A stretch of DNA of 64,000 bases, taken from positions 36,102,210 through 36,166,209 of the forward strand of contig CM067356.1 of the NCBI GenBank assembly GCA_034190875.2, in the 5' to 3' direction. The notes beneath the pieces were generated by a model, which was not told the origin of the DNA, did not search any database, and worked only from the letters and a program-made list of their open reading frames with translations. This stretch comes from Urechis unicinctus (taxonomy: Eukaryota > Annelida > Polychaeta > Xenopneusta > Urechidae). This document shows positions 12,860-26,958 of the stretch, piece by piece (the first letter of the stretch is position 1; each line of letters begins with the position of its first letter). A program made the translations under genes and the position numbers.

Positions 12860-15640
12860 TGGTCTGTGTAACATATGGCTCGCTTGTGTCAACTGTTCGT
12901 GCAATAATCAAACCTTGGCAGAACAGCTGCTCAAAGCATCTGCAAGTGAAAAGATTTCAGTGCGGTCTTACACTAGATAGTGTTTTTAAACGCCTGCAGC
13001 GGCAAGTACATATACGCCTCCCATTTTCATTAAGAATCAAGATATTTGCTTAGGCCAAATGTGTCAAAAAGACTATTTAGTCTAAGCTACCTGGTTAGCC
13101 TTCGCAATTTCTGAGGGTGCGTAAAATTGTCCTGGGTATCGCTTTACTGTTTTTGCATTTCAGAATGTGCTCGGTCTCCCAAAGATCAGCTGCACGTTTA
13201 ACTACTTATGCTCTGTAGCACAGCTCTTTTGGCCTTTAAGAACAAAACGTGCGTAGTGGAACACATTCGAACACATGCCTATTAGACTAATTTCCCTATG
13301 CGAAGTAGCATTTAGCTGTAAATCAATCTTTGCCTCGCCCATAAACTGTCTGATCGTTTCTTAAGTATTCCCTCACAGCACGATCCTATATTTCAAAAAT
13401 AGCTGATATTAGGCTTTGTTTCAATTAAAGCTGCCATTTTGGCCAAGTATCATTTCACACTTTGAACTACGCAAGTAGATAATGTATGTATTGTGATATA
13501 TCTTCTAACCTGGCCGTGATGTTACCATGTCGGACCATACATCTGCTGCTGCTTAGTTTGAATGGCACAGTATAGTACTTATATTGATACTCCGCCGAGA
13601 CCGTAGAGTTTAATAACTACTCATCTCCATGCGATTACTGCTATCACATAAATGATTCCAAACCACATATTAGGAGTGCCAGGAGTCTGGGACTATATGG
13701 ATGCATCTGCTGCTATAACCAAGTATTCAGCAAAGCATAAATTGTGTCTGATAGGTTAGAATTAAGATATCGAATCGATTTGAAAAGAAACGAGAGGAAG
13801 CCGTCGAATTTTCCTGTATTTCTCTATTCGTTGCGGAAGGATAAAGCTGAAGATCATCTGCAGCTCAACCAGTACATTGTGCATCTTCCAACGCAGGTTT
13901 GTTTTCCTGTGTATCGAATGATTTACATATATATTCCCTATGTGTCTACCTATGACAACAAAATATTTGTTACCATATCACTGACATGATGCGGGACTAT
14001 TCCAGTCTCGTGTTCACACATTAACAAATCGACATTTCCAGATTTTGTAAAACGCTGTTCTACAGACTTCGCCATGGTTTTTGTTATAAACACGTAACAA
14101 ATATGAATAACAAATGTGAATTACAGGTGTTTTGAACCTTGCAGGTAGCCAAAAACCTGGAATTACTATTTCCTCCTTATATATTTATTAAACCGTACGC
14201 TATCGAAAATTATGGTCAATATGATCAATTTCCGTCAAATTAATACATTTAAGATTATACCTTGCCTTGAAATGTGCAATGAGGCTAAACCCCATGTGCC
14301 ATTCTTAATGCTACGGCGATAATCGCAGTTTTACTACAATGAGCGTGTACTAAGTGTCGGCTTTGAGCCTAATGATTATGGTTTAAAGTCAATGTACGAA
14401 TCATATTTAAGAGGAAATCCAAGAAATAATGAGAGTTAATGATCACTTTTGAAGCATGTCGCCAAAGCAGAGTTGATGCTTTGAACATATCCAAAGGTGT
14501 TTCAATGCGCCTCCATAGAAACATTTTGTGAATACTAATTGCTGAGTATTATAACTTCGGAAGTTTCAAAAATGGGCGCGCATAATAATTTCTCAATGTC
14601 TAGATATGTAAATATTTATGATAATTGCCAAAAACGAGGATATATATCTTGGTCAGCGACGGATAATTTTGTATACATAATCAAATGAATGCGAAGGTGC
14701 TTATCTGAGTTCGTAATCAGATCCCACATAGGTTCACCAACTGATCAATGCATCACAGGCCCAAGATGCGATTGCAACGAGTTCAGTGGCAGTTCTGAAA
14801 GCTTACTAAAGAAAGCAAGCACTATACTAATCAAACAATTATTCATTCAAAGCGATCGATTGACTCCAGTAATGATTGAAATCCAATATATGCAACGTTT
14901 CATATCATTGCCCTTCGATTTTCTCCCTCTTCATGCTCGATTTATTATTTTATTAGGTATTAATGTGGGGGGGCATGGTCGTCAGGAAGGGATCAGCATA
15001 TCAGAATCAGACTGATTTGCCGTACGTATTTAGCCCACTAATGTATTCATTGATAATCAAATCTGCCAATTTCAGCAATATTAGAGCGCCTGGTCTACGT
15101 TTCGACAATATGTGCACTGTACTCAATCTTGACGTTATTAAACTATTGTGGCTGAGGATAACTGGGATGGAATGACTGATTATATTGCTGAGCTATGCGG
15201 AACAAATCGTTGGCTGAGCGATTAATAAATGTGAAACTATCTTTCAATAGCCGAGTAGTGCCACTAAATAATTTCCTACCAATGCGTTTAATTTGCTATA
15301 CTTCCAATGTAATTTATGCACAAATGTGGAACAAATAGCAGACCATAAGTAGATCAAATTCCAATTCGTTAATCAATACAACTATCGTTCATATGCTATG
15401 ATTTACACCCCAAACAAGTGGTAAAACAACCATGAACTTATATCAACATTATTAGGTCAATCGCGCTTAAACGAAACTCATATATATTACGCACTATAAA
15501 TATAATTTATAGAAGAAAGTGATAAAACAAGTCTCTCCATAATATATACAGAGCCTTGAATAAAAACAGTCAGCTGATTGGCACCCTTATTTCGCTGCAT
15601 ATCTACATATATCTATGTTACTGAGACAGTTCAACAACTG
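12860..15640. other. Unannotated AT-rich sequence
   Basis: No gene, RNA or repeat was recognised. Several short frames (13,744-13,989 and 14,689-15,015, plus) have no family motif and chance-level lengths. Confidence 0.4.
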
Positions 15641-15651
15641 TTTGTATTTCG

Positions 15652-15970
15652 CTATATTTGCGAGGCTTGGCAATGCGATACAACTCCAATAATGACGAAC
15701 AAACAAAGTAATCCACCGACCACAGCGAGAATGAGGTACACAGCGAGAGACGAAAGCGAATTAGCAGGATTCACAAAGGCAGTGTTTGTGACACGCCCAT
15801 TCCGATTAGATATTATTGTATATCGGTGGTAACTTGGTCCATCATTATTCACCCATATATTTAAACTTGGCCACAATTCGCTGACATCTGGCGTCCTTGC
15901 TGCGGGACATGTCCAATATTCTAGTCTCTTAGAGGTTGATTTATTTACTAACACAATCACACAACCGCAG
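15652..15970 (-). CDS. Candidate terminal exon of a single-pass membrane protein
   Basis: On the minus strand a frame of about 106 codons runs from a possible acceptor (TTTGTATGCAG, exon from 15970) to TAG at 15652. After a polar segment with WTCPAA, WPSLNIWVNN and an N-R-N-G stretch, it has one strongly hydrophobic run of about 25 residues (LAVYLILAVVGGLLCLF then VIIGVV). A short tail, SHCQASQI, follows. That is the layout of a type I membrane protein: end of the ectodomain, transmembrane helix, minimal cytoplasmic tail. GC-richer codons set it apart from its surroundings. No family was recognised and I could not find upstream exons. It may be part of a real gene extending to higher coordinates, or a chance open frame. 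Confidence 0.4.
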
Positions 15971-15971
15971 C

Positions 15972-16047
15972 TGCATACAAATCAAGTTTATCTACAGTTG
16001 AATGCAGATCAAGTTTATGTAAAGTTGAATAGAGATTAAATTTATGA
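15972..16047. repeat. Short degenerate tandem repeat, about 27-31 bp unit
   Basis: Two and a half copies of a TGCA-GATCAAGTTTATGT-AAGTTGAA unit start at 15972, 16003 and 16030. They lie directly upstream of the candidate membrane exon. Confidence 0.8.
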
Positions 16048-18654
16048 ACACATTCTGCCATATGTGTAAATAGTCAGCTGCGCAAGTATGAGTATTTATC
16101 AGTTCCCCAAAAACCGCCGTTATTGAGTAGTGCCGCGTGCAGATCCGTTACCACTCAGATTAGTCATAATATACTCCTTGAAATATTCACCGGCTTCCTT
16201 ATAGTCAGACGATTGCTGATTAAGCACCAATGTTCGTTGAACAGGAAATACACAAAGCACAAGAGACCACGCCAGAGGACCCTATTTTGGAAAGTTTACG
16301 CCCTGATCATCACCCTCTTTAACTAACTAATTTGCTTGATTCTGAGCTCTAGGGGTTGAAAATAAGTTTCCCCAACTAGGTCTCTAAACCCGCAACATGA
16401 TCATGTGCACTTATCAATTCCACATCTGCTCCTGTGGACATCGGTATTGCAGTTTATCTGGTATTCCAATGTGCATTATACGTCATAAATTATTCCCATA
16501 AACTCTCATTTTATACTCCTTCCAAATTAAACATTTGCAGCGAAAGTTACCTGGAAGAAAAACGTAATGGTCAGGAGAGATGATTGTGCAAAAATAGCCA
16601 CGCCGTGACGACACAATCTGCTAGCGCTGTCTGTTGGGGGTCTGGAGCGATCATCATGTTCCTACCCATGTCACGAAAAGGCCTCAGTTCTGCTTCAAAT
16701 GCCGAGAATGTAAATCGAAATTAATCAGTCAGCGAAACGCGATATTAGCCAAAGTGATTATGTTCGACATGTGTAATGATGATTGATACCATTTAAAAAA
16801 ATAACAGTTGGAACATCGCAAGTTGCTAATTTCACATAGGCATGGTAATACGACCAGTTAAGTGTGTATGAACTGCGGCAGGTTAGATAAGAACACCCAA
16901 GAATATCCCGATCCGTCTGGGTATAATTATAGGTACTTGATAAATAGGGCTTCAGACGGCCGATATTTTACCATCATTTCCCGATATCCACAAGAGTTGA
17001 CAAATTCTCCTGTGCATGTATTACGCTAGCTATTTGGCGTGAGAGAGAGCGTTGTGTTGGTGATGCAACGCTGTCGCTTGCGAGGGTTCATTCGGAATAC
17101 CATTGTTACTTGATCAAAAGCGAGGGCATCAGCATGGATTTGAACTTAAGATCAGTAATGACGCATTCGTCCGAGTAATCCATGTATTCCAGCATATCTA
17201 CTTCTTTCTCTTCCCAAATCGTAACCTGCATATAGGCAACACGTTCCATTCCGATATATCTAGAAATTAGATTGCTCGGCAACAAAACAATAGCCTGCGT
17301 AGTTATATAACGCGCAGCGTTTTTGTAATGGTTTACTTACGAGAAGTCGGTTCATTTTGGTAGTCGGTGCTCCATTTTATTTGGGTAAATCCAGTCTTGT
17401 GCTTAATGGTCTTGTCTGACCCCCATCGTCTATATCGTTCCATCCCTCTTGGCGCTTATATGCACGTTATATGGGTATCCCCTGCCATCAGTGAACTTAT
17501 TAAATCCTGTATCCAGGTTGCATCAATCGATTCCTGTCAATGTGAAGGCATAGTTATAATTAACGTGGCGTTATTGAGACTGATGAACCAGTGCATTGGT
17601 TGACATTATTTTTACAGATAATGTTGTGAGCCCAGTACAACCAAATATAGATAGACTTCTTCGACGCGTTTTTCAATCAGCACCTGTAGCCTGGTAATAA
17701 AACTAGGCCGATACATACACTCTTGCTGTCGGTGGTTTGTTCCAAAACAAAAGGCGTCTAACGTCTTGCGACATCCTTTGGGCAACTGCATATAATATAG
17801 ACTTATCGGTTGGAAAATTCACAACGATATTTGCCCTACCGGACCGCTCTCCTTTGGAAATAGAAACCTTACTTTAGGAACCACTACGAAAAGAGCTATT
17901 TTCCACTCAATTGATTATGTGAATTAAGTGCTGTACAGCATTTGTCATCTGCTTACTAAAACAAGCCATGTATGTTGCAGATAGTGCGCTCATTTGAACC
18001 AGCGCCAGTGCCGATCGAATATACCCTCGAATTATTTCTAGACCTGCGTAAACTAGAACACTATACTTTTCTAGACAATCGCTCACCTGTTATCACAAGC
18101 GCGATCAGCAGTTCCATCAATAGATATAAACACTGAAATCCATGAAAATTGAGCGCCACTGTTATCCCTAAGCACGGCCGTGATCCTCATAAATGTATTC
18201 AATTTATATCAGCTTTCATGCGAAAATTTGATTGATCTTCCCTGCACATATTACTTTGTCCACTCGACTTTACTCTCGTGATTGTCGTATGCCCGGTGCA
18301 AAGACGACATATTGAAATACAACTACACAGGCATCATTACATACCGAGTCTTAGTGTTGCCTGGAAGCTGTATCCACAGAAATCCTACTTCTGACGTGCT
18401 ATTGTTTTATCCTTTGACAAATGCAACCGATGGGATGTATTAAGTACGATATAAATTATGCAATATTTCAACACACCATGGGAGTCCGTCGTGAGTTTAA
18501 AGTATACTTTATATCTGCATGCTCGCAGGGTTGGATGCTTTGATTTGATCCGATGAATGTGATTGAACTATTTATCCAATATCATTTTAGTCACATAGCC
18601 TCTAATGATCTACACTTTGCATGCATCGTGCGGCAAAAAAGATCGCTGGTTAGA
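16048..18654. other. Unannotated sequence with one GC-richer open stretch
   Basis: No feature is firmly supported. A 49-codon minus-strand frame at 16,571-16,717 uses unusually GC-rich codons for the region and contains PDPQQTALAD, but it has no family match that I know. The rest is featureless AT-rich sequence. Confidence 0.35.
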
Positions 18655-18890
18655 TGCATCCTCGCTCGCAGCATTCAAAGGATAACTTCCCTGTTGCTGC
18701 TGCTGTGGCTATTGGCGCCTCCTCCGTGAAGCCTCCCTTCTCCCCGCCTTGCATATCCTTCGACCACCTCATCGCGCGCGGCTGCCCGCTAATCATAGTT
18801 ATCTAGAAGCCTCTGTTGACCAGGCAGACCATCACATTATGACTCGCTGGCCAACACTTGTGTCGGGATCCATCAGGTCGCTTGCAATTA
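18655..18890. other. GC-rich island of unknown nature
   Basis: This stretch stands out from AT-rich flanks. It contains GCTGCTGCTGTGG, TCTCCCCGCC and CGCGCGCGGC. A plus-strand frame reads through it with FPVAAAVAIGASSVKPP, and the minus strand is also partly open. It could be an exon, a transposon fragment or a small CpG island. There is no recognised motif. Confidence 0.4.
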
Positions 18891-21800
18891 TTTGATACAT
18901 GCAATCGCATCGCTGGAACGTTCGTTAGCAACGTTCGCGTTTGTCACTAGGACATAAAAGGGTGAGATAAGTCTGCATGAGTGTTTTGGCGATCACAGAT
19001 ATGTAGAGAATTCATCATGCGGCATAGCATACGTTGCTGCTGCCATTCGTAAATATATGTTAACAGTGCGCAAGGGCATTGTATATTAGGTTAATGATTG
19101 GTCGTTGTCTTTTATATTAAAACTTATATACGTACGTCTGAAAATTGACGAGTAATCAAGTCATCAATAACAATAACAACCTATGAAGCATTGCCTCTTA
19201 TAAATATCGATTGAAATGTACCAAGCATTGCCTTTTCTTAGATGGCCTGCGTTATTGTGTGATAATTTTAAAAAACAAATCTACGAGTTTGCAAGTCGAC
19301 TAAGTTCAATTGGTGACACAATGCACGGGCGTTTATGCCCTTAGTAGACGCTACTGAGAATAGAACTACTCTTAGTATGGTATAAATACGCTATCGACCG
19401 TTCCGGCTCTCAGAGCCAGGTAACCTGCCTTTTCAGTAATTTCAGCGCTTAGTATGCAACCAAACACGGTGCGTATAACCGAATTTACTCGTGTCAATGC
19501 AACCAGTATGAGCAATAGATCACGTCATATGCAAGCATTCGCGCAAGGTGAGGTCACTATTGTGTTATATGAGGTGGATAATTTTTTTTGTCAAGTATTT
19601 ACGAGCCATTGTTCTTCGTCTACGATCGGATTTGTTAAGTTATTACACTCTTAAAGCTTCATGTCAGTATCTAGTGTTATGTACAGCCACTTACGTCTGT
19701 TGTTCAGTGATGAAAGGTACTGAGGTTCATTGTGCCTCCAGTTTGTGTTACATTACTGATTATTCCTCTTGCTGTCCGTATGCTTTATTACAACCGAAAT
19801 ATACCATGATCTTGCTAATGTTAAACTCATAGATCAATCATGATTTTATACGCATCACGTCGATCATCTGTGGGCATTTCGAATTCTGTAAACATTCTAC
19901 AATCCCTATGGTCTGCGTGTGGACGTTAATGTGCGTTTGCAGTAATTTGCCACCCCATATAACCCTGTACTGCTAATTAGAGGGTTCTAGTCAGGTGACA
20001 AAAGTGATGTTGCGACGTATTTGTTTTCGTGCTAACTAGGGCAAGTCGCATTTTTCCTTTTGAGTTTATGGTAATGGTCAATTGTGGACTGGCAATTAGT
20101 TTTTCTTGTAGTAAAATGGCACGTCACGTGATTAGACACCACATATTTTCATGCCCATCGAAGAGCAACACACTAATGTTTAGGAAATGTCATTAGTGCC
20201 ATTGTCAACTACGGCCTATATCATGTCCTCTTTGATGAAATGCATAACGATATTAAAATTTGTGACGTGCTCAACACCAACGCAGTATTAATATGGCAAT
20301 CACCATAACAATATTTCCTTGCTTCAGTCAGCAGGAAATGGTTGACGGCATCACTCAGGTAGTTTGCATGCTTATAACGCATCACATATGTTAATAAATA
20401 TTACATTAGCCATATTATTCGCAGTTTAATACTCGTTCGAAGTGGAGATTGTTTATGAGAAAGTGTGGGCTTGTTTAATGAGGGCTTGTCCAACCGCATC
20501 GATCGAAGGTGGATATTCGTCTGTACGGCGCAGAAACGTGTTTCATCGCTTAATAGATGGGGGTCTGTCTAATTTGTGTATTCAAATATTGACAGGGAGT
20601 CTACAATTTTGGTATGAAAACAAACTGCACCGTGAAATTATCAAATACCTGTCCAGGGGATTAACCTCTTTCTCTTACTTGTATCGCATAATTTGATTCC
20701 TGATACTGCTTTTGTCATGTTGCAGCTGAATTTTGAGTTGAACATTTCCATCTATTATTGTGGCATATATAAATTCATTGTAGCCACATCAATTCAGGAA
20801 ATATTTACGCAGGGACTAATTATCATGTTTGGACATCAAGTTTACTGCGATAAATGCCTCTTATTTTGAGGTGCTGATGACTGGCGCTATATCTGGCGCA
20901 CTGTCCGGTTGCATATACATTTTAACCGAATAGCTGACTATTTGCGTAGAGCTGTGCTCCTTGTAGCAAATCTGTCTGATGCTTATTATATTTTTGTAAT
21001 ATAATACACATAACAACGACCCCACTAGCCTCATCTTTGAAATGAATAACTGATACGCAGACCAAAGGCCACTCAAGGGCGTCGATCCTTCAACAATAGG
21101 TTTGTTGGGAAAATTCAACCTTTCGGATAGAGAGATAACGCTATTACTACTGGGAGCGTATGACTAATGTTAACGCGGTATTTTTTGTTGCAATAAAGTC
21201 AAAATGACGATATAAATTTTCGTCAGCTATCATATACATTGTTTAAAACCTAGAAGAGGAAGAACAAGAAGGGGAAAAAAAAGAAGAAGAAGAATTGATT
21301 TGTCTCCCAACAATAAACACGTGCTAATAATAAATGCACATACACATACTAATAGTAAATGCAAAACTATCCACACGAAAATCTCTGAATAATAGATAAC
21401 AACATTTAAAAAATGAATGAGTCAACCAATTTGTTAACACAAAATGAACAAACGAATTTTGGCCATTTGTTCCGAGTGTTAAGAGGAAACCTTTTAACAA
21501 ATTCTGTATTAGGGATTGGCGCGGCCATTAGATGGGCATCACGCGTGTTAAAAAAACTGTTGATATTAAATAGGTTATTGAATTAATTGATGCATGTTGA
21601 TGGTAGCGTATTATTTTTGTAATGGCCCATATATAGGGTTTCACTACACTCATAGAGATGATTTTTTCAATATATTGCTACATGTGAACAGGGGTTCTGC
21701 ATGAGCGTTGTACGAAGACTTGTTTATATATCTCAAAGCACGTTTTTGTAGTATTTCAGTACACTTCAAATCACATTTACCAGCATTTCTAGAACCACGG

Positions 21801-22479
21801 CCGTTTCTGTCTAAATCATGACCAACTCTTCTTTAGGTTAGAATATGCACATTTCAGGAGTACTAAAAGGCGCATGAGCGCAGCAAACGAGCTATTATTT
21901 TACAATATATACCAGTTTGATGTACCACAATTGCTACAGCAGTATCAAATAGTATCCTCAATTTAAAATCGTATCTTACATTTAAAATCGTATCCTTACT
22001 AAAGTCAAAACACCTCAACAGATAGGAATTGATATTCAAATGTACTTTGACGATATCTGCCAGCGCATCTTCGTTAAATAAGAAAGATTGGAAGGTGTCA
22101 TCCCGATTGTTTCTTTATTTCACTCCAATGCAGCAATGGCTTTCACTAATTTAGTGCTATGTCCGACAATTACCTATAGGGACCTTACAATAAGACCTGC
22201 AATAAAGAAGGAGTGCCTGTGGCGTACTGTACATGAAATTTAAGCTTTGAATTTGCTTATCATCTAAACAAGCGCGGAAAATGAAGTGCTCGGTCTATAA
22301 TATCTGCGCTGCTTGATGGTAGGGAGAAAGAGAGTCTGAACAAAAGACTCGATGGAAAACTTATCGAAAGTAAACCGTTTACATTATCTGCATCTAAAGA
22401 TCGATTATTATTTTCGGTCTTATCTGCATGTCCAAATTAACAGAGAAGGATGTAGCCAATCGATTTCAGAACTATGAAT
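18891..22479. other. Unannotated sequence; one repeat copy and a purine tract
   Basis: Apart from the repeat copy at 19,905-20,010 and a purine-rich tract at 21,250-21,292 (GAAGAAGAAGAA type), nothing was recognised. Confidence 0.4.
19905..20010 (+). repeat. Diverged copy of a sequence found at 45.3 kb
   Basis: GTGTGGACGTTAAT, AGTAATTTGC and GAGGGTTCTAGTCAGG occur here in the same order and spacing as at 45,320-45,415. The last motif is also present at 44,670-44,695. Confidence 0.65.
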
Positions 22480-23735
22480 TAGCCAATCGACATGACGGCA
22501 AGTATCAGTCGGCCTACAAACCTGCCCATAGAAACTGAGACTGCACTTCTCGAGTATACAATGACATTGCTTGTGCTGTTGAGCAGCACCATGCTGTTGC
22601 TCTCGTGCTTTCTGACCTCAGCGCAGCTTTTGACACTGTCGATCATCAAATCTTGTTACGGCGCCTATCCGACAGTTTCGGCCTAAAAATGAAATGCCTC
22701 TCATGGTCCAAGTCATAGCTCTTAAGCCGCTTATAACGAATCCGTGTTGATGGCAGGTGTTTTGAAACACACCAACTAACATGTGGTTTGCCACAAGGAT
22801 CGGTCCTAGGGCCATTATAATTTACTGCCTACATATCACCATCTTTTAAATGAGCAAGGTGTGCCATACCACCAATATGCTGATGACACCTAAATCTATT
22901 TTACATTTACTCCTACGCAAAAATGTGCAAATGATGCACAAACTACATTAGAGGAATGCATCTAACGGATGCAACCATTGTTGGCACACAGTTTTCTTAA
23001 ACTGAATGAGGACAAACCTGAAATTGTATTTTTCACATTTCGGTACAAGTGCCAGGTGTCGTTTTGCCCAGTTAATATTGGCGATATGACTGTATCTACA
23101 TCAGATACAGCCAGAAACCTCGGTGTTCTGATGGACTCACAGTTTACTGGAAAACCACATGTTATGAAGTCAACTCGAACTCTCTTTTTTCAGATCTGAA
23201 GATTAGGCAGCATAAGAAAGTACCTGAACCAATCCACAACCGAAATTCTTGTCCACACATTCATATCGTCTCGGCTTGATTACTGCAATTCGCTGCTATA
23301 TGGAGCCCATTCGTACCTTATCGCATGACTGCAGCACGCCATAACATACGGCCGCCCGCCTTGTTGCAAAAGGAACGCACGGGGATAACATTCAACGCAT
23401 CATGCGTACCATTCATTGGCTTCCTGTGAAAAACGTATTGTATACACAATTTTTCTACTCACCTTTAAGTCTGTTATTAGAACAGCGCCAAGCTACTTAC
23501 AGGAACTTACTGCTCAATAATAACCTACGAGGGATCTTCGATCTATAGACAAGTATCTTATTCCCAAAATAACCAAATATGTCTTCCTACGGTGCAAGAG
23601 CGTTTGGTAATGCCGCACCAAGTTTGTGGAACGCACCTCTTATCGACGTTCGTCGATCGAATACGCTTGATGTATTCAAATCATAACTACAGACATTTCT
23701 TTTTAGTCAGTGCTATGACAATTAACTGTCTGCTA
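22480..23735 (+). mobile_element. 5'-truncated, decayed non-LTR retrotransposon (CR1/Jockey-type RT, C-terminal half)
   Basis: Reading across frames in order gives QSAYKPAH, SDLSAAFDTVDHQ, CGLPQGSVLGPL, QYADDT (the catalytic YxDD box), ARNLGV, SSRLDYCNSLLYG, HSLA in place of the usual HWLP, and YGARAFGNAAPSLWN. This is the canonical series from the reverse-transcriptase palm to the ORF2 C-terminus of CR1/L2/Rex1-like elements. Several frameshifts and stops make it inactive. There is no endonuclease domain upstream, which fits 5' truncation. The 3' end could not be fixed. The left breakpoint of the 8.6-kb duplication falls inside this element at about 23,238. Confidence 0.9.
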
Positions 23736-25468
23736 AAAGCGCCTTTACACATAATTATTTCCTGGAACCAGGCGCTATACAAATGTTATATGTTATATAA
23801 TGTTATGTTCATACCAGGTAGTAGCGGTACTAAATTTAAGCATATTAAGAGATGCTGCTCTTGCTAAACGTGCTTACATTCGAGGCGTGACGTGTATGAA
23901 AATAAATAATGCTTTGCCTCTCTTAGCTCATGTACGCACTGTTAAGATACCCGTAAGGAGCACGAGCATTCGTGATCAAAGCAGCGTGAGTGTTAACTGT
24001 AGTCCAACGTGCAATCCACAGTAATGTCCCGACACACACCATAGAAAAGAGAAATTTATGTAGCGCGTAACTATCCCGTCCGTTAAGGTATTTAGACATG
24101 AGTTTGCTCTTTTTTGCTGTGTTTTACGGTCGTATTTCACTTTCACCTGAAATAAAGTGTGAGAAGTCCTAAAACTACATTATTTAGTTTTACAATCTTG
24201 CTCAAGGTAAAGTTGCATGACCCATATATCGACAGCATATGCGATGCACTATTACTATACTGGATGTTTACGACATATTCCCACGTAACGAGAGAAACAA
24301 GTTCCCTTGGAATACTGAATAATAGATGAACCACAGAATTGCAATTTTTTTCCGTATACGTTTTTATATGTGCATCTCATTTAACTTGCAACGTGAGACT
24401 TGCATACATTGGCAATGGTATGCGTTTCAGTGCTTAGTTAAAATAACGAATGCCTGTTCAAGTAAGTATGTAAGTGTACGGCGTAATTGGGAGATGCAAG
24501 CAATGTGCTTGGGGAAGCCTCGACATTGCGTAATGTTTGGCGCTGATAAGTAGCAACGTAACACGTCTTGCTACGTTTCATTCTTAAGCAACCCCCACCC
24601 CTCCCTCACAACTGCAGTGCAATCTATGAGATTCTGACATGCAATATTAATTGACAGAGTGATGCTACCAGGAATCGTCACGTGACTTGCTACGCTTGAA
24701 ATCATGAATACATCAAACAAACACAAAACAAGAATTTGATGTTTGCTGAATATATCTGAGCAAATGAATTTTCGTTCTAATGGGTAATAACACAGCCAAA
24801 ACGTACTTTAATCTAAGGCGTTCATCACTACTTGAGTGTCCATAGACCTATTCAACCAAAGTTTGTCATTGGCGGCTGTGCTACCGCTAGCATCAAAACA
24901 TAAAGCATCGACCATCTGCACAATTTAATTAAATATTAAAATAAACTAGCATATCACACGTGCGCAAAATAATAAGTATAACTCTGATCTGATGTGTATT
25001 ACGTAGTACACCATTATGTGATACCGATTTCGAAAAACAACCTTCAAATTCACATTTCGTCTAGCAAACAAAAAATATTTGCAAGCAATATAGTATTAAG
25101 ATTGAAATGTTATCGTGGAATTTTAAATAACTTATCAGTGTGGCTGCTGACGAGATAGTGCAGAACGCCCAATAACGACGGTACACTTAATATTTTCCAA
25201 GAGTAGACGTATATCGGACCGCACAACTTTAACGCTGTTTCCTGATAGTGTTATAATGCACTGTGTTTTTTAACATATCAGGTTTAGCTAATAAAATCAA
25301 ATGAAATCACATTGTACATGCTCCGGAACATATTATATTTTCATATAAATTGTTTCATTTAATTGGACAACAGGAAGCCACATATATTAATCAAGAGTTA
25401 CATTTATACACGGATAAACGTAAGTTATGCATTGTACCGCACGGGCTTTGATCGGGTAGTTGCATTAG

Positions 25469-25684
25469 CATCGGCATGCAACTGTCATATATTGTTGCAT
25501 TAAGACAATGCTCATTAGCGAAAATATCCGGCTGCCTCTGAAAACCACCAGTGCGATTTCAGGTGTTATTAGAACGACCTACTTATACATAAACGCGCCC
25601 GTGATAAATTGGCAACGGTTCTTGTTAGCTTCCTCTTTTGACCTCGATTGCTCAACCAACATTGACTTATTAATCAGGCACTAA
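25469..25684 (+). other. Family Q open frame (copy A member)
   Basis: A 72-codon frame directly follows a TAG at 25,466-25,468. It begins HATVIYCC and contains ISENIRLPL then SAIS. The same frame, bounded on the left by the same TAG, is open in 52,312-52,566 and 59,072-59,566. The shared TAG could be a splice acceptor. The downstream half is frame-displaced relative to the other members, and copy B has an earlier TGA, so this member looks decayed. Function unknown. Confidence 0.35.
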
Positions 25685-26252
25685 AGCATATAGACATTAT
25701 AAACGCTCCCTAGTCACGAAGCACTATTTTCTTATTAAAGCATGATATCAACATCTTGAATATTCGTTATCAAACATCGGTCACTAAAAAGAAGCTCTTT
25801 GGATGCATATATCTTCTGAAGGATTATCTGTTTAACGATACCGAGAGCTATCCTTTTTATATCTGCAACTTCCACCCCTTATGGTAAGCAAAACTTAATA
25901 TGTAATTCGACCTTATAACATTGATTCATTGATAAAGTCACCGAACAAAATTAGCAAATGCGCAAAACTTCTTTAATCATGCTTATGTATTATTCACATG
26001 CCACGCTTCTAGATAACATTCTCGATTGGATTTTGAAATATGTTGACTTAAAAGTTATCATAGTTTAGTGCATTTAAACATTTAAATCTTATGCAGTCAG
26101 CAACGGAATATATGCGCATTACGATTTAAAAGTAAGATATTTGATAACATTGATTGACTACTTACACATTCGACAGGATATTAATTGTACCAAACGGTTA
26201 CAATATATCCTCATGCACGAACCGCCATTGCAAAATGACTGAGGCGGCATGA

Positions 26253-26294
26253 TGTAAGCATATAAGCATATGTTGTAAGCATATAAGCATATGT
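26253..26294. repeat. 21-bp perfect tandem repeat, two units
   Basis: TGTAAGCATATAAGCATATGT occurs twice back to back. It is preserved in copy B at 34,882-34,923, so it predates the 8.6-kb duplication. Confidence 0.95.
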
Positions 26295-26958
26295 TTTGAT
26301 CATTATATCAGATATCCTTTTTAAACTATTATTTGTAAGAACTCAAAATACGTTACGTTTGAAGTTAGGCTTCCCGAGGGAGACAGGGAATATGTTTTAA
26401 AGATAATTGTGCTAAGGGATTTATTAAATAACATAACGTGTCAGACCTTTATATGTTTTCGCTCCTTGATAGCAAATTGTACATCAACAAAAAGCTTTTT
26501 CAGACGAAGAAATGAAATGCGGTACCCGGAAATAGTGCTAGGTCCAAAAGTAAACTATTCTTGCTACGAGGACGACCATCAGTGCATTGCAATCTGGGTG
26601 CATCGCAGGCGAATCCGTGATACATAAACATGAAGCATAGCCAGCCGGCTATAAACTAACTCACTAATTAGAATCTAAGACAGTAGCATACTGAGTGCCA
26701 CCTTTGGCCAACCTCATTGATATACAGTATTAATAGAACATAAAGTTTCCTGTACGCCTGGCGCATTTCTGAGAGACGAATACACATATTGACCGCTGCT
26801 TATTAACTAAGCCAGCATCACTGACTGCCTGAGCTGTGGCACTAATATCAGCTCAGATGCACTATGGAAGTACATTAAAAGTGACTATTTCTTCCTTCAC
26901 CATCACCAATAGAAGCTCTGTGTCAATGCTGATGGTTACATCATTTGAGGATTCATGT

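Noticed and set aside
22480..23735. Active retrotransposon
   Set aside because: Frameshifts and stops interrupt the reverse-transcriptase frame, and there is no endonuclease domain or ORF1.
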